Assembly: GCA_958295815.1 (NCBI GenBank)
Contig: OY282374.1
Coordinates: forward strand, 1,942,856 to 2,006,855
Direction of reading: 5' to 3'
Length of the DNA stretch: 64,000 nt
DNA from: Candidatus Poribacteria bacterium
GTDB lineage: Bacteria > Poribacteria > WGA-4E > WGA-3G
Below the pieces are notes generated by a model. That model worked only from the letters and a program-made list of their open reading frames with translations, was not told the DNA's origin and ran no database searches. The position numbers and the translations under genes were made by a program. Below are positions 54,434-63,647 of the stretch, piece after piece. The number at the start of each line of letters is the position of its first letter. The stretch's first letter is position 1.

Positions 54434-55619
54434 GTTCAGGCTCCTTTTTAGGGCTATCGACTTGTGCTAAAGAAGACTTTAGCCACATTAAATATTGGGA
54501 TTTCCGTTCACTGCTGGGAAAAGATGCGAGAAACTCATTTGCTGGCAAGTGTTGTATGAATTTCAATTCCGGAGTCAGAATTAGTGAGTCCACCGGATAG
54601 ACAAAATGCTCGTGAAGTTTTGCAGCCAAGGCGGCTGCAGCAGTTCCTTTGGCGCCTTCTTGAAGCTCAGGCAATTCTCTTAGCAAAACCCAGGCATTCA
54701 CAAAGTGTGCGTTGAGGAATTTGATAATTTTCGATGAGGAGAGAGGACCCGCTCTCAATATTTTACCCGTCCCTCAGCACGACTCGTCATCGAGTGCGCC
54801 AAATAAAACCAGCGCATGGATGGGACGATCTGTTGCTTTGGCGAGTTCGGCTGTCTCTTCAATTGATGTCCACTCAATTTCAGCAAATTTATAGAGTGCC
54901 GCCTTTAGTTTTTTACGTGCTTTTTCCTCGGTGATGGCGGTTTCCCATGCTATCTCATGTACAGACGCTTCTGATAAAAGGGAAAGTTCCATACGTGGAA
55001 CAAAGGCGATATCGGCTACTCCAAACGCGGTAATACCAACATTACTATTACGTGGTGGAAGGAACAGAGAGAACTCAACAACCTCTCCTGCCTTACGATT
55101 CAGTACCAGTCGTCCTGCAAATTGTGCTGGCATGAAACGAGCACCGGGTACGTCCAGTTTGAACTGTGCATGAATTCGCAAAGTGACCTCGGCATAGTCT
55201 GGGGAAATTGCCCGTAAACACCCTTTTGCTCCCTCAGGTCGACGCGTTCTGTTAGAAAAAACAGCGAGTTCCATTGTCGCACCGGGATGAAACTGACGGA
55301 GGAAAGGGAGGATTCCTCCTGGATCGAGTTCCCAAACATCACCGACCTTAGCGGATGAGGGTGGAAGAAAAGCCTGAAAATCTGCCGAGTTGTAATCCTT
55401 CAGTGGATGTATAGGTTTGAATTTGAACAAGTCTAACGCCTGTTTCCACGTCATATCAAGCAGTTCAGGAAAACGTCGTTTAATATATTTTTCCTTGAGA
55501 CGCTTAAACTTTTCAGGTGTTGGTTGATGCAGATTATAGGTGGAATCCGAAATCGGATCCCAATGTGCTTGTACTTTCACCTTCGCAGTCCTGTTAAGAG
55601 CGTTACTGAAATCTACCAT
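54417..55619 (-). CDS. selN: Selenoprotein N (SELENON) homologue with in-frame UGA
   Basis: Read through one TGA (54774-54776), this frame gives 400 residues. The TGA sits in GALDDESC-U-GTGKILRAG, giving an SCUG motif with Cys281-Sec282, matching the SCUG redox site of animal selenoprotein N, and the context before and after it also resembles SELENON. Upstream parts (QFAGRLVLNRKAGEVVEF, FLPPRNSNVG) also fit. The downstream half stays in frame and continues the fold (ELPELQ). The start follows AGGAGG. The sel genes needed for Sec are not in the window. A nonsense mutation in a Cys-containing gene is the alternative. Confidence 0.85.
54741..54776 (-). promoter_or_regulatory. SECIS-like hairpin at the selenocysteine UGA
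   Basis: Immediately after the UGA, GAG-GGAC (54775-54769) can pair with GTCC-T-CTC (54748-54741), with one bulged base and a 20-base apical loop. A hairpin directly downstream of the codon is what bacterial SelB needs. The loop details cannot be judged by eye. Confidence 0.5.
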
Positions 55620-55668
55620 CGCTTACCTCCTATGTTAGGATGATTGAGTATGTACACAGCCAGAAGGA

Positions 55669-56748
55669 TTAATAGACACCCACAACAACACTTTCTTGGA
55701 GTTCTGTGAGTAGGCGTAGGTTTTCAACGCCGTCCCAAGGATATTCGGGGATCGGTTTAGCACGTTCGGCTTCGTCACGCTCCAGAAAACGGGGCATGAA
55801 AAATTCTTTCGTCAGCGTCGTGAGCATAACGCGTCCGGTTTCGCCGTAATCGACGAGTTCTTCTGGATTTTCTGGGTTAACCAATTCAATGACGGCGCGC
55901 GGTTGCGGTGGATAGTAGATAATTGCATAGTTATCCGCTGGATCGAAAGGTTTACAAGTGGCTAAGCCCATCAAGGTGTTGCCGTAAGTCGGAATGAAGT
56001 CTATACCCGGGACGAGTTCCTCACGGGCAAAACGATGGAATTGGGCATCCATCTCGGTGCCACCACAAAAGATGCCTTTGATACCGACTTTAGGCAAGGA
56101 AATCTTCTCGCACAACGCCTCGAGGAGTTTCGGTGTGGTGAAAAGACATTGGACGTTTTCATGGGCGCGTAACACGTTGAGTGCCTGACCAATGACATGG
56201 TTTTTATAGGCGTCCAATTCCTCATTTTTCCCGTAACGCACGAGTTGGTTCACCCAGCGTGGGTCGAGGTCGACGTGGAAACAGATGCCGCCGCGGTGTT
56301 GGGCGAGGTGTTCGACGGCAAGCCGTAAACGGCGCGGTCCTGTTGGACCCAACATGAGCCAATCGCTACCGGGTGGGAAACCTTCCTTAGAGAGCGTTTT
56401 ACTGAACAGTTCATAGTCGATGTGGAAATCACGGATGCTGATTCTGGTCTTAGGAACACCTGTCGAGCCGCCGGTTTCAAAGACATAGATCGGTTCATTG
56501 GCGTAAGCCTTCGGCACCCAACGTCGAACGGGTCCACCGCGTAGCCATTCGTCTTGGAAATGTCCGAGGCATTTGAGATCGGCGTAGCATCCAATTTCTT
56601 TTCTCGGATCGAAGTCAAGGTTTTCCGCGAATTCTAACCAAAACGGAGAGCCGGTCTCAGGACTGAAGTGCCAATCGATGATTTCCCGGACGTGTGCGTC
56701 GAGTATTTTTTCAGAATTTGTAGTTTTTTGGGAGAGATTCATTTGCAT
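55669..56748 (-). CDS. PaaK/LuxE-like adenylate-forming protein
   Basis: About 359 residues. FETGGSTGVPKTRISIRDF near residue 100 is the AMP-binding phosphate loop, and IPTYGNTLMG lies where the family has its second nucleotide motif. GYGETGRVML-like strands (DYGETGRVMLTTL) follow. It lacks the C-terminal lid domain of full ligases, so it resembles LuxE or acyl-protein synthetases more than acyl-CoA ligases. It starts at the ATG at 56748 with AAAGG upstream. It is followed by the selenoprotein gene after 49 bases, so the three genes 56748-53738 form an operon. Confidence 0.75.
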   Translation of the reverse strand: MQMNLSQKTTNSEKILDAHVREIIDWHFSPETGSPFWLEFAENLDFDPRKEIGCYADLKCLGHFQDEWLRGGPVRRWVPKAYANEPIYVFETGGSTGVPKTRISIRDFHIDYELFSKTLSKEGFPPGSDWLMLGPTGPRRLRLAVEHLAQHRGGICFHVDLDPRWVNQLVRYGKNEELDAYKNHVIGQALNVLRAHENVQCLFTTPKLLEALCEKISLPKVGIKGIFCGGTEMDAQFHRFAREELVPGIDFIPTYGNTLMGLATCKPFDPADNYAIIYYPPQPRAVIELVNPENPEELVDYGETGRVMLTTLTKEFFMPRFLERDEAERAKPIPEYPWDGVENLRLLTELQESVVVGVY

Positions 56749-56796
56749 AGCAAGCCTTTTACACAGCACCATTTGTTTGGTGCTTTTAAATTTAAT

Positions 56797-57057
56797 CTAT
56801 TGGTTTGTCGGGACTGATTCCTTGATATGCTCGATCAAAAGTACATTCACTAAGGTCTCAATTGATACACCTTGCGACTGTGCTTTTATTGAGAGTTCCT
56901 CGGCGATTTCCGGGAGAATTGCAACACGAATTGCCTGATTGGTATCGAAACGGAACCATTGTCCGTCCTCTTCCATAAAATCGGCTGTGTCAAGGTTGTC
57001 CCAAAAAGCGGCCTCTTCCTCATAAGTCGAAAATTCTGGCACTTCTAATGCTTTCAT
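56797..57057 (-). CDS. CopG/BrnA-type antitoxin
   Basis: 86 residues. The opening STYEEEAAFWDNLDTADFME is the usual start of CopG-type antitoxins that pair with BrnT toxins, and the second half (RVAILPEIAEELSIKAQSQG, then VSIETLVNVLLIEHI) is a ribbon-helix-helix DNA-binding domain. It overlaps the toxin gene by four bases (ATGA), so translation is coupled. Such antitoxins neutralise the toxin and repress the operon. Confidence 0.82.
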   Translation of the reverse strand: MKALEVPEFSTYEEEAAFWDNLDTADFMEEDGQWFRFDTNQAIRVAILPEIAEELSIKAQSQGVSIETLVNVLLIEHIKESVPTNQ

Positions 57058-57326
57058 CTTCGGAGTCTCCTAAAATTTTGCTTTTCGCGGTCAGTCATGT
57101 TTCGGGCAGTAATAGGTTTATAAACTGACTCTTGGATACGTTCTAATACTATAAATAAGTATCGTCCATCCAAGGTCTGACCGTAGACAAGATAGCGGTC
57201 ACGTCCCTGACGGCGAGCTAAGTGGGACAGGTCATTACAGACTTCCCATACTTCGTTAGGTTCTACATTATGTCGGGCAATGTGTTCAACGCGATAGTCC
57301 CTCTCAAGATATGAGATACCTTCCAA
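57054..57326 (-). CDS. BrnT-like toxin
   Basis: 90 residues. The family pattern is seen in VEHIARHNVEPNEVWEVC, RDRYLVYGQTLDGRYLFIVL and KPITARNMTDREKQNFRR, the BrnT ribonuclease-like fold of RelE type. It is expected to cleave mRNA and stop growth when the antitoxin is lost. The start is a TTG after GGAG and is uncertain by a few codons. The antitoxin gene follows on the same strand. Confidence 0.78.
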   Translation of the reverse strand: MEGISYLERDYRVEHIARHNVEPNEVWEVCNDLSHLARRQGRDRYLVYGQTLDGRYLFIVLERIQESVYKPITARNMTDREKQNFRRLRR

Positions 57327-57350
57327 GTGACTCCGGTGTTAGGTAAATTA

Positions 57351-58799
57351 CTATTCCGAAATTGCGATTAGCGTATTACGCGTTACAATGTAAAGCACCC
57401 CATCTTTTGCCACAGGAGTGGTGTAGACAGCACTGCCCATATTCGTTTCAAACAGGACCTGTTTCGTTTTTCCTGCTTTTAGGATAACAACATCACCGTC
57501 TTCGTCGCCAAGGTAAACTTTACCGTCTACAACATAGGGTGAACCCCATATTGCCGCGAAGGTGTCGTGTTTCCAGTAGAGATCTGCTGTGTTTACATCC
57601 AGACAGTAGAGGTATCCGCTCAAATCGGAAATATAGAGGAGTCCATCGGCGATTGCTACGGTGGACATCGTGCGGTTAAACTGTTCATCACCAAAGTGCC
57701 AGATCCCAGCCGTCTCAGTAATATCACCTGTTTGGGAGGCATCAATGCACCAGAGGTGTCCTACGCCTTCGCCGTGCTCTGGGTCTTGTCCGACGGCAAC
57801 GAACACCTTGTCATCATAAACGACAGGCGTTGAAATAATGTTGTTACGTGTGCCGCGTCCGCCCAGTTCCCATTCAGAATCTTTCGGGTTACAGTCAAAC
57901 TGCCAGATAATGTCGCCGGTTTCCGGGGCAAAAGCGTAAACCCAGCCATCACCACCGGGGATGATAACCTGCGGGACACCATTGATAACCCCGTAAGCGG
58001 GATTTGACCACTGCCCGTGCAGTATATTTTCACCGGGGGAAGCGTCTTCCCAAACGAGTTCACCGGTGTGTTTGTTCAAAGCGATAAAGGATGGGGCGTC
58101 GGGTGAAGGGATATGGATATGTCCTTCATCAACACCGTTGCTGGTTTCCAAGAAGAGGAGATCGCCAACGACAAGGGGTGAACAGGTTGCGAGGTTATGC
58201 GGAAAGACATCCAACTCATCCATCATATCGTAGCTCCAGATAATGTCGGCATCAATCTCACTGGTTTCGGTCTCTTCAGTGAACGGACCGTCGTTTTCGC
58301 CATCGAGAAAGGCTTCGGTGTCGATACAGACGACCTCACAGCGGTTGGAAATATAGTAGAGTCGATCGCCTTCAATATATGGGGTAGAGCAGATACCTTG
58401 TAGGGGCCAGTCGTTAACCCTACCTGAAGTGAGTTTGGTATGCGTGGCTTGCCAGAGGAATTTGCCATCGGATTCGTTAAACGCCATGATGATCCCGCGA
58501 TCACCGGTCAATTTGGGATTTCGGAGTGCTTTGTTGTTCGTTCCGACAAAGACTTTTCCACCGATGACGAGCGGTCCGGCGTAGCTTTGCGAACCGAGTT
58601 CTGCTGTCCATTTGATATTTTCGCCAGTTTCCATGTCCCAACTCGCGGGAATATTTTCTTCGTCAGAGACCATGTTACGGCTTAACGTACCACCCCACAG
58701 TGCAAACTCTGTTTCCGCTGAAGCAGTGGATATTGCAAAAGCGAGAAGCACTGCGAGTTTTATGATGTAGATAAATCGTGATTTCCAAAGAGGTTTCAA
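57351..58799 (-). CDS. Secreted PQQ-type beta-propeller protein
   Basis: 482 residues with a signal peptide (LAVLLAFAISTASA) and an N-terminal WGGTLSRNMVSDEENIP start typical of the planctomycete-like PQQ group. Blades repeat WxFxxxxGxxxW-like strands, for example MAFNESDGKFLWQATHTK, LNKHTGELVWEDASPG, YAFAPETGDIIWQFDCN and LYCLDVNTADLYWKHD. The ligand is unknown. It is the last gene of a three-gene operon and is 39 bases after the lipoprotein gene. Confidence 0.88.
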   Translation of the reverse strand: MKPLWKSRFIYIIKLAVLLAFAISTASAETEFALWGGTLSRNMVSDEENIPASWDMETGENIKWTAELGSQSYAGPLVIGGKVFVGTNNKALRNPKLTGDRGIIMAFNESDGKFLWQATHTKLTSGRVNDWPLQGICSTPYIEGDRLYYISNRCEVVCIDTEAFLDGENDGPFTEETETSEIDADIIWSYDMMDELDVFPHNLATCSPLVVGDLLFLETSNGVDEGHIHIPSPDAPSFIALNKHTGELVWEDASPGENILHGQWSNPAYGVINGVPQVIIPGGDGWVYAFAPETGDIIWQFDCNPKDSEWELGGRGTRNNIISTPVVYDDKVFVAVGQDPEHGEGVGHLWCIDASQTGDITETAGIWHFGDEQFNRTMSTVAIADGLLYISDLSGYLYCLDVNTADLYWKHDTFAAIWGSPYVVDGKVYLGDEDGDVVILKAGKTKQVLFETNMGSAVYTTPVAKDGVLYIVTRNTLIAISE

Positions 58800-58838
58800 T
58801 TCATCGACTCCTTATGTTTTGACTTACGCGTGGTGTAA

Positions 58839-59759
58839 TTACCATACTTTGAGATTGTCGTAGTAGATTTCAGTTGCGGAGTAGCCGTAGATGCCGGGAC
58901 TTCCTTCGCGATTGGGCAGCGGGTCTTCGGCAGTGATTGTCCATTCTTCTGGTTCCGATTCTCCGGTACGCCACACCTTGCCTCGAATCACCGCTTTATC
59001 GTCCATGATCTCTACCATCATTTTCATTGTGTACCAGACATCCGTTTCCCATGGAAAGTCAATTTGTTTTGCCATTCGTAAATCAGATGCCCACGAACGG
59101 ATTTGCAGACGTTGGTGTCTACCCATCATATCCAGTGTATAGCGATTCGCAATTAACCCAAGATCTGGGAGTCTGCGTTTATATTTGGTTCCCATCAGGT
59201 CAACCTGAATCTGATAGTTCTTCATTGTTGAGGGACCGAGATAGACATTAGACCGGTTTAGACCGCGTTGAACAGGCGTTTTGACTAAAACTTTATTGCC
59301 ATCCATCTCGCGTACGAAGAATTTACCGGTTGCGCCAATCCAGTGGGTTGGTATTTTTTCGAGTTCAATGGTCTCGAAATCTTCTGTCCACGGGAGTGAT
59401 GGAATAATACGGACACGGGCAGTCGCCTTCAAATCACCAGATCCTACAGTGACTGTGCCTGCATGTGCCCCGGCACTTTTATCGGGTGTGAATGTTCCAT
59501 CTTCAAGCATGCCAGTTAAGCCGGTTTTTGCCCATTCTATAGCACCAATCGCACTTGTCTGTTTACCACCTGCGTCGAACCCGATGACGCTGAATTCAAC
59601 TGTTTCCCCTGATGTGAGTGCTTCTGCGGGTGTAAGCAGTAGTGAAACAGCAGGAGCATCTGGCATTTTTTCTCGTTCTGGTGCCATCTCTTTGCTGGCA
59701 CAACCGATGGTGAGGAGGCACGCAATAAGGATAGCGTAAATTGGAATAGAATTTCTCAC
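58839..59759 (-). CDS. Lipoprotein with beta-sandwich domains
   Basis: 306 residues. The lipobox LLTIGC (Cys20) marks a lipoprotein. Residues about 40-120 look like a bacterial Ig-like strand set (VSLLLTPAEALTSGETVEF, AGTVTVGSGDLKATARV), and the rest is a concanavalin-like domain with FVREMDGNKVLVKTP, GLIANRYTLDMMGRHQRLQI and a tyrosine-rich end. No catalytic site is seen. The gene lies between two beta-propeller genes and overlaps the upstream one by one base, so the three products probably act together at the cell surface. Confidence 0.75.
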   Translation of the reverse strand: MRNSIPIYAILIACLLTIGCASKEMAPEREKMPDAPAVSLLLTPAEALTSGETVEFSVIGFDAGGKQTSAIGAIEWAKTGLTGMLEDGTFTPDKSAGAHAGTVTVGSGDLKATARVRIIPSLPWTEDFETIELEKIPTHWIGATGKFFVREMDGNKVLVKTPVQRGLNRSNVYLGPSTMKNYQIQVDLMGTKYKRRLPDLGLIANRYTLDMMGRHQRLQIRSWASDLRMAKQIDFPWETDVWYTMKMMVEIMDDKAVIRGKVWRTGESEPEEWTITAEDPLPNREGSPGIYGYSATEIYYDNLKVW

Positions 59760-61078
59760 TATTTTGTTCCTCCGATACAGTAGAGATGTTCTTCTGTGGT
59801 GAAATAGATACGTCCATCAGCGATAGCGGGAGAGCCAAAGATCTCGACGTAGTGCTCTTCATCGACTCTGCTTATTTCTTGGGCACTTAGTGACTCACAC
59901 CCATCTTCGCTGGGTTGAAGGATAGCAAACCTTCCATTGACTTCTGTAACATAGAGTTTGCCGTCTGCCCAGACAGGTGAACCTTTGCCGACTTTGCCGA
60001 TGTTGTGCATCCAGAGTAGTTCACCTGTATCTGCATTAACAGCGTGAATGTTAGCGGAATTATCAACGACATAGAGGGACCCGCCGTGAATTGTTGGAGA
60101 TGCGTATCCAACGTTAACAGCGTCATATCTCCAAGTTTCATGCGTTTCGGTAACATCTCCAGTGCCAGTTGCATCAATACAGACAACGCGTCCCATCTCC
60201 GTACTATCTATATTCTCTTCGCTATGGGTGGCATAGACCTTCGTGCCTGAAACGATAACGGATGTGTTGATACCACGCTGACTCAGTTTGAATCCCCATA
60301 CCATCTCGCCGGTATTCTGTTTCATGGCGTAGATACCGCCATCAGCGTTGCCGCCGATAATGAGTTGTTGTCCATTGATATTGGCGACGACTGGAGTGGA
60401 GTAAGTCGTGTCTAAAGGTCTACCACCAGGGGTTGAAACCCAAATCAATTTGCCGGTGAGTTTGTCGAAAGCGAAATAGCGGTGGCGTGTAGCGGCTTGG
60501 GTGCCCCATCCTGAATTGAGGTAGCTAATCACAACGAGGTCGCCTGCGATGATGGGGGTGTGAACGCGTCCTCCGTACCCCGATATTCGTCCATATTCCT
60601 CTGTGAGGGAGCGAGACCAGAGGATGTTTCCGTCTTTGTCGAAACAGAAGAAGAGTCCTTGGACACCGTGTGCATAGATGTTCCCTGTCTCGGAATCACC
60701 AGCAAGGCTTGTCCATCCGACTCGGTTGAAGGAGATAGTGGTATGAAAGACGTTGAATTGATAATTCCAGATCAGTTCACCGGTTTCAGCGTCGAAACAG
60801 GCGATGCGTTCTTGTTCGGTAATATCTTCACCGACACGTCCGATGACATAGACCCTGCCGTTAAGGACAATCGGTGTGGAACGTCCTACAAACTCTGCCT
60901 GCCAGAGAAGATTTTCACCTTCCACAGACCAAGTTGAGATTAATCCAGTTTCGGTGGAAGTGCCGTCTTGGTTCGGTCCGCGCCACGTCGGCCAGTCGTC
61001 AGCGATGGCATACATGGAAACGCTTATCAAGACGAGGCAGATAAATAGCCGACAAAAAATCTGTTTTTGATAGTGCAA
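59759..61078 (-). CDS. Secreted PQQ-type beta-propeller protein
   Basis: 439 residues. A signal peptide (FICLVLISVSMYAIA) precedes DDWPTWRGPNQDGTSTETGL, the typical start of PQQ-type propeller proteins from planctomycete-like genomes. Repeats include RIACFDAETGELIWNYQFN, FFCFDKDGNILWSRSL, YFAFDKLTGKLIWVSTPG, IYAMKQNTGEMVWGFKLS and IHAVNADTGELLWMHN. It is the first gene of the three-gene operon; its stop overlaps the start of the lipoprotein gene. Confidence 0.88.
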   Translation of the reverse strand: MHYQKQIFCRLFICLVLISVSMYAIADDWPTWRGPNQDGTSTETGLISTWSVEGENLLWQAEFVGRSTPIVLNGRVYVIGRVGEDITEQERIACFDAETGELIWNYQFNVFHTTISFNRVGWTSLAGDSETGNIYAHGVQGLFFCFDKDGNILWSRSLTEEYGRISGYGGRVHTPIIAGDLVVISYLNSGWGTQAATRHRYFAFDKLTGKLIWVSTPGGRPLDTTYSTPVVANINGQQLIIGGNADGGIYAMKQNTGEMVWGFKLSQRGINTSVIVSGTKVYATHSEENIDSTEMGRVVCIDATGTGDVTETHETWRYDAVNVGYASPTIHGGSLYVVDNSANIHAVNADTGELLWMHNIGKVGKGSPVWADGKLYVTEVNGRFAILQPSEDGCESLSAQEISRVDEEHYVEIFGSPAIADGRIYFTTEEHLYCIGGTK

Positions 61079-61290
61079 ATTTCTGTGCCTCCTTGTGTGT
61101 TTTGCGTATTGTTCTGTAATTTTAGACGATGAAAGGATTTGAATGTTTAAATCGGTGTGTCTTCTCGAAACACATGATTGTGAAGTATTAGGAATGTGTT
61201 ATACGACACCGAACCCATTATATTTCAATTCGTTTTGGAATACTATTATACTACACTCGGTGTTTTTAGGGAAAGGTTTAAATTGAGGAC

Positions 61291-61399
61291 AGTGTTATTC
61301 AGTTATAAGAGGTAAGTTTACCTATGTCAAGGTTAACTACGATGGATTCCCGAACTTGTTCGGGCATCCACACCAATTATTGGAAAACTGAATGACCCT
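61291..61399. mobile_element. MITE-like inverted-repeat element, copy C (shortened, inverted)
   Basis: 109 bases in the opposite orientation to copies A and B, with ends AGTGTTATTCAGTTATAAG and GGAAAACTGAATGACCCT. It keeps one CCCGAACTTGTTCGGGCATCC-like arm but lacks the second, so it is about 35 bases shorter. No clear target duplication is seen, so it is older. The rest of the 61079-61499 gap is AT-rich with nothing recognisable. Confidence 0.72.
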
Positions 61400-61499
61400 G
61401 TTAGAGTGTGAAGTTTAAGGAGAGTTTATGTAGAAAATGAAATTCAAAGTGCTTATTTGAAAATAGGTATATTACCGGTGTTGAGGATAACCAGTTGTA

Positions 61500-63638
61500 T
61501 TAGGCATTTTCATTGGGAACGGTGATGGTTTCCCACGCCACTGCTGTACGACCTGCCATATCAACCGTCGCGGCGCGAAGGCGATAGCTTCCCGGATGCT
61601 CAAGGCTAAAACGGATTTCCACGTTGGCTGTTGATTCCGTTTGATTGACGCTAATTTCGGATCGCTCTCTGTTCAGAAATCGGTAATCTTCTTCCTCTGG
61701 ACCGAACAACTCCCACAGCACCATCTCGTTATTGTAGATACCGTTTTCATCCGCACCGCGTGTATAGTAAATGGAAGAGGATCCTTCGGTTACAGTGGCA
61801 GAAGCGTGAACTTCAAGAGGGTTTTCGGTTTGCGGGACAGACACATCGACAGCAAGGGTTGGGGGAATTCCGTCAGGACGCGTCGGTATCCTCGCACCTT
61901 CATGCAGAACTATTTCATTTCCTTGGGTTACCTCTACCTTGCCGTCTTCTCGAATTCGGACGACTCCGCTATAATCTGACAGCTTAAGCCCTTCCAAATC
62001 CCATAGCAGGTCGAAGGCAACACCGAGTCGAATCGCTCTCTCAATTTCGGTGAAAAAGTTATGCATCACAGTGCGGTATTTGATGCCTTCCTTATTACGT
62101 CTTTCTAAATTGAGTTCACCTACACCCCATAAATTGCCTCTACCCATTTCAACATGTCCGAGATTGTACCCGGGAGGCAAAAGAATTACCATTTCTGCTG
62201 CACCACGCAGTTTGTCGAGATTTCTATGCGGATGGCTTTCGGCGTGAGCACTTAGATTTCGTGAGAGCGCGAGGACTTCGCTGTATGGAACACAAGCGAG
62301 TTGATAATTATCCCAGTAGTGGAAATGCTTTGCTCCTAAGTCGTACGCGTGTGTCTGTAGCCAGAACGCATCGGCGCGGTGTACCTGTCCGTAGATACTC
62401 ATGCCCCAACCTTTATTGGTCTGTCTGGCAGCACCTCGCAGGAATCCGTAGAGTATACTCGCCAGATTTTTCGGATCGTCTATTGGGATTTGGCAGTCAT
62501 AGGTCATATTCATTTCCGGGAGTGTTCGCATTGTTCCGATTCTGCCGGGAGGTTCAAAGACAATCGCGGCGGGAGATGCCGTATTCCCTTCTGAGAGTTG
62601 ATAGACAGCAGAACTGATTATGGTTTCCCATGTATATAGATTCTCCTGAAGAAACTGCATATTTCCCAAGTCTACATCTGGATCTGATTCCAGTCCGTTA
62701 CATAACCGAGTGGGTGCTCCGTCGTATTTAGCGGTATGGAAGTAATCTTGAAATGCCTCAAATGCGATCTGCGGTGTCAATGCCTTCCGAAATGCGGCAT
62801 CTTCTGCCAGTTTCGGTCTTAGGACATGGTCGCGTGTACAAACGGCGGGTTCATCCATGAAAAGAGTGGGACCGAGGTAGTTACTTCGGTATAAGCACTC
62901 AGGATAGCCAAGTGTAGCGGCGTCAATTCCCCAATAAAAAACGTTCCGACGCTCGACCCACTTGACTTGCTCCGTATCAACACGAACACAGTTGATGCCT
63001 GCTGCAATCATTTCGTCGTAATCAGTTTCTGTCAGTGGAATGATCTCATAATCAGACATATCGTAGCGACGGGTCTCGTCTTTCTGCCTGTTATTGCTCG
63101 GTGGTCCAATAAGAACATCGGGACGCAGAGAAAGGCGTTGCGTCTCTGATGGTTCCGCAATTTCGTCTGAATCGGATATATCCACCAGCCGATAGGTATG
63201 CCCAAGGTATTTAGCGGTTTGCGGGAACTGATTATTCTGCGGGGCTTTATCTGTATGTTTCGGGAAGAGATGTTGCCATGCTCCAAGACCGGGAAGGACA
63301 GGTTTTCCAGTAAATCTATCGTGGAATTCTAACGGCGGGTCATCTCCTATCTGCAGGATGTAGCGAGAGATCGTCACACGGTCTTCCGCCAGATCTGCGG
63401 ACGGTGCGTTTTTACTGAGCAACCAGACTGCGAATTTTTCACCGGATACCTTCGTTGCCCGGAGACGCATCCACTGGGACGGCACACCAGCCATTTCATC
63501 GACTGAACCGATTGCCAGCGTTAGCGTCTTCACAACCGTTTTGGGCAATACGTCATCACTTTCATGTTGGTACGTCGCCACTTGTCCGGGTTTCCCGATG
63601 GGGTATACCTGGTCTTCCGTAGTTTCTGATGTCTGCAT
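61500..63638 (-). CDS. Large unrecognised protein, possible glycoside-hydrolase-like
   Basis: 712 residues, no signal peptide. I do not recognise the family. The middle (about 200-500) has features of a TIM-barrel hydrolase: VRVDTEQVKWVERRNVFYWG, LFMDEPAVC with an acidic residue after a beta strand, AAIVFEPPGRIGTMRT and MSIYGQVHRADAFWLQTHAY. The N-terminal 190 and C-terminal 120 residues look like beta-sandwich domains (ASATVTEGSSSIYYTRG, FSLEHPGSYRLRAATVDMAG). It starts 9 bases after the dioxygenase-like gene and is probably in the same operon. Confidence 0.75.
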   Translation of the reverse strand: MQTSETTEDQVYPIGKPGQVATYQHESDDVLPKTVVKTLTLAIGSVDEMAGVPSQWMRLRATKVSGEKFAVWLLSKNAPSADLAEDRVTISRYILQIGDDPPLEFHDRFTGKPVLPGLGAWQHLFPKHTDKAPQNNQFPQTAKYLGHTYRLVDISDSDEIAEPSETQRLSLRPDVLIGPPSNNRQKDETRRYDMSDYEIIPLTETDYDEMIAAGINCVRVDTEQVKWVERRNVFYWGIDAATLGYPECLYRSNYLGPTLFMDEPAVCTRDHVLRPKLAEDAAFRKALTPQIAFEAFQDYFHTAKYDGAPTRLCNGLESDPDVDLGNMQFLQENLYTWETIISSAVYQLSEGNTASPAAIVFEPPGRIGTMRTLPEMNMTYDCQIPIDDPKNLASILYGFLRGAARQTNKGWGMSIYGQVHRADAFWLQTHAYDLGAKHFHYWDNYQLACVPYSEVLALSRNLSAHAESHPHRNLDKLRGAAEMVILLPPGYNLGHVEMGRGNLWGVGELNLERRNKEGIKYRTVMHNFFTEIERAIRLGVAFDLLWDLEGLKLSDYSGVVRIREDGKVEVTQGNEIVLHEGARIPTRPDGIPPTLAVDVSVPQTENPLEVHASATVTEGSSSIYYTRGADENGIYNNEMVLWELFGPEEEDYRFLNRERSEISVNQTESTANVEIRFSLEHPGSYRLRAATVDMAGRTAVAWETITVPNENA

Positions 63639-63647
63639 TGTTATCTC

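Noticed and set aside
54417..54758. A separate 113-residue gene starting at an internal ATG
   Set aside because: It is in the same frame as the preceding 281-codon frame with only a TGA between, in a selenoprotein N motif; better read as one selenoprotein gene.
62261..62617. A 118-codon plus-strand frame
   Set aside because: It is antisense to the large 712-residue protein, with no start signal and no recognisable domain.
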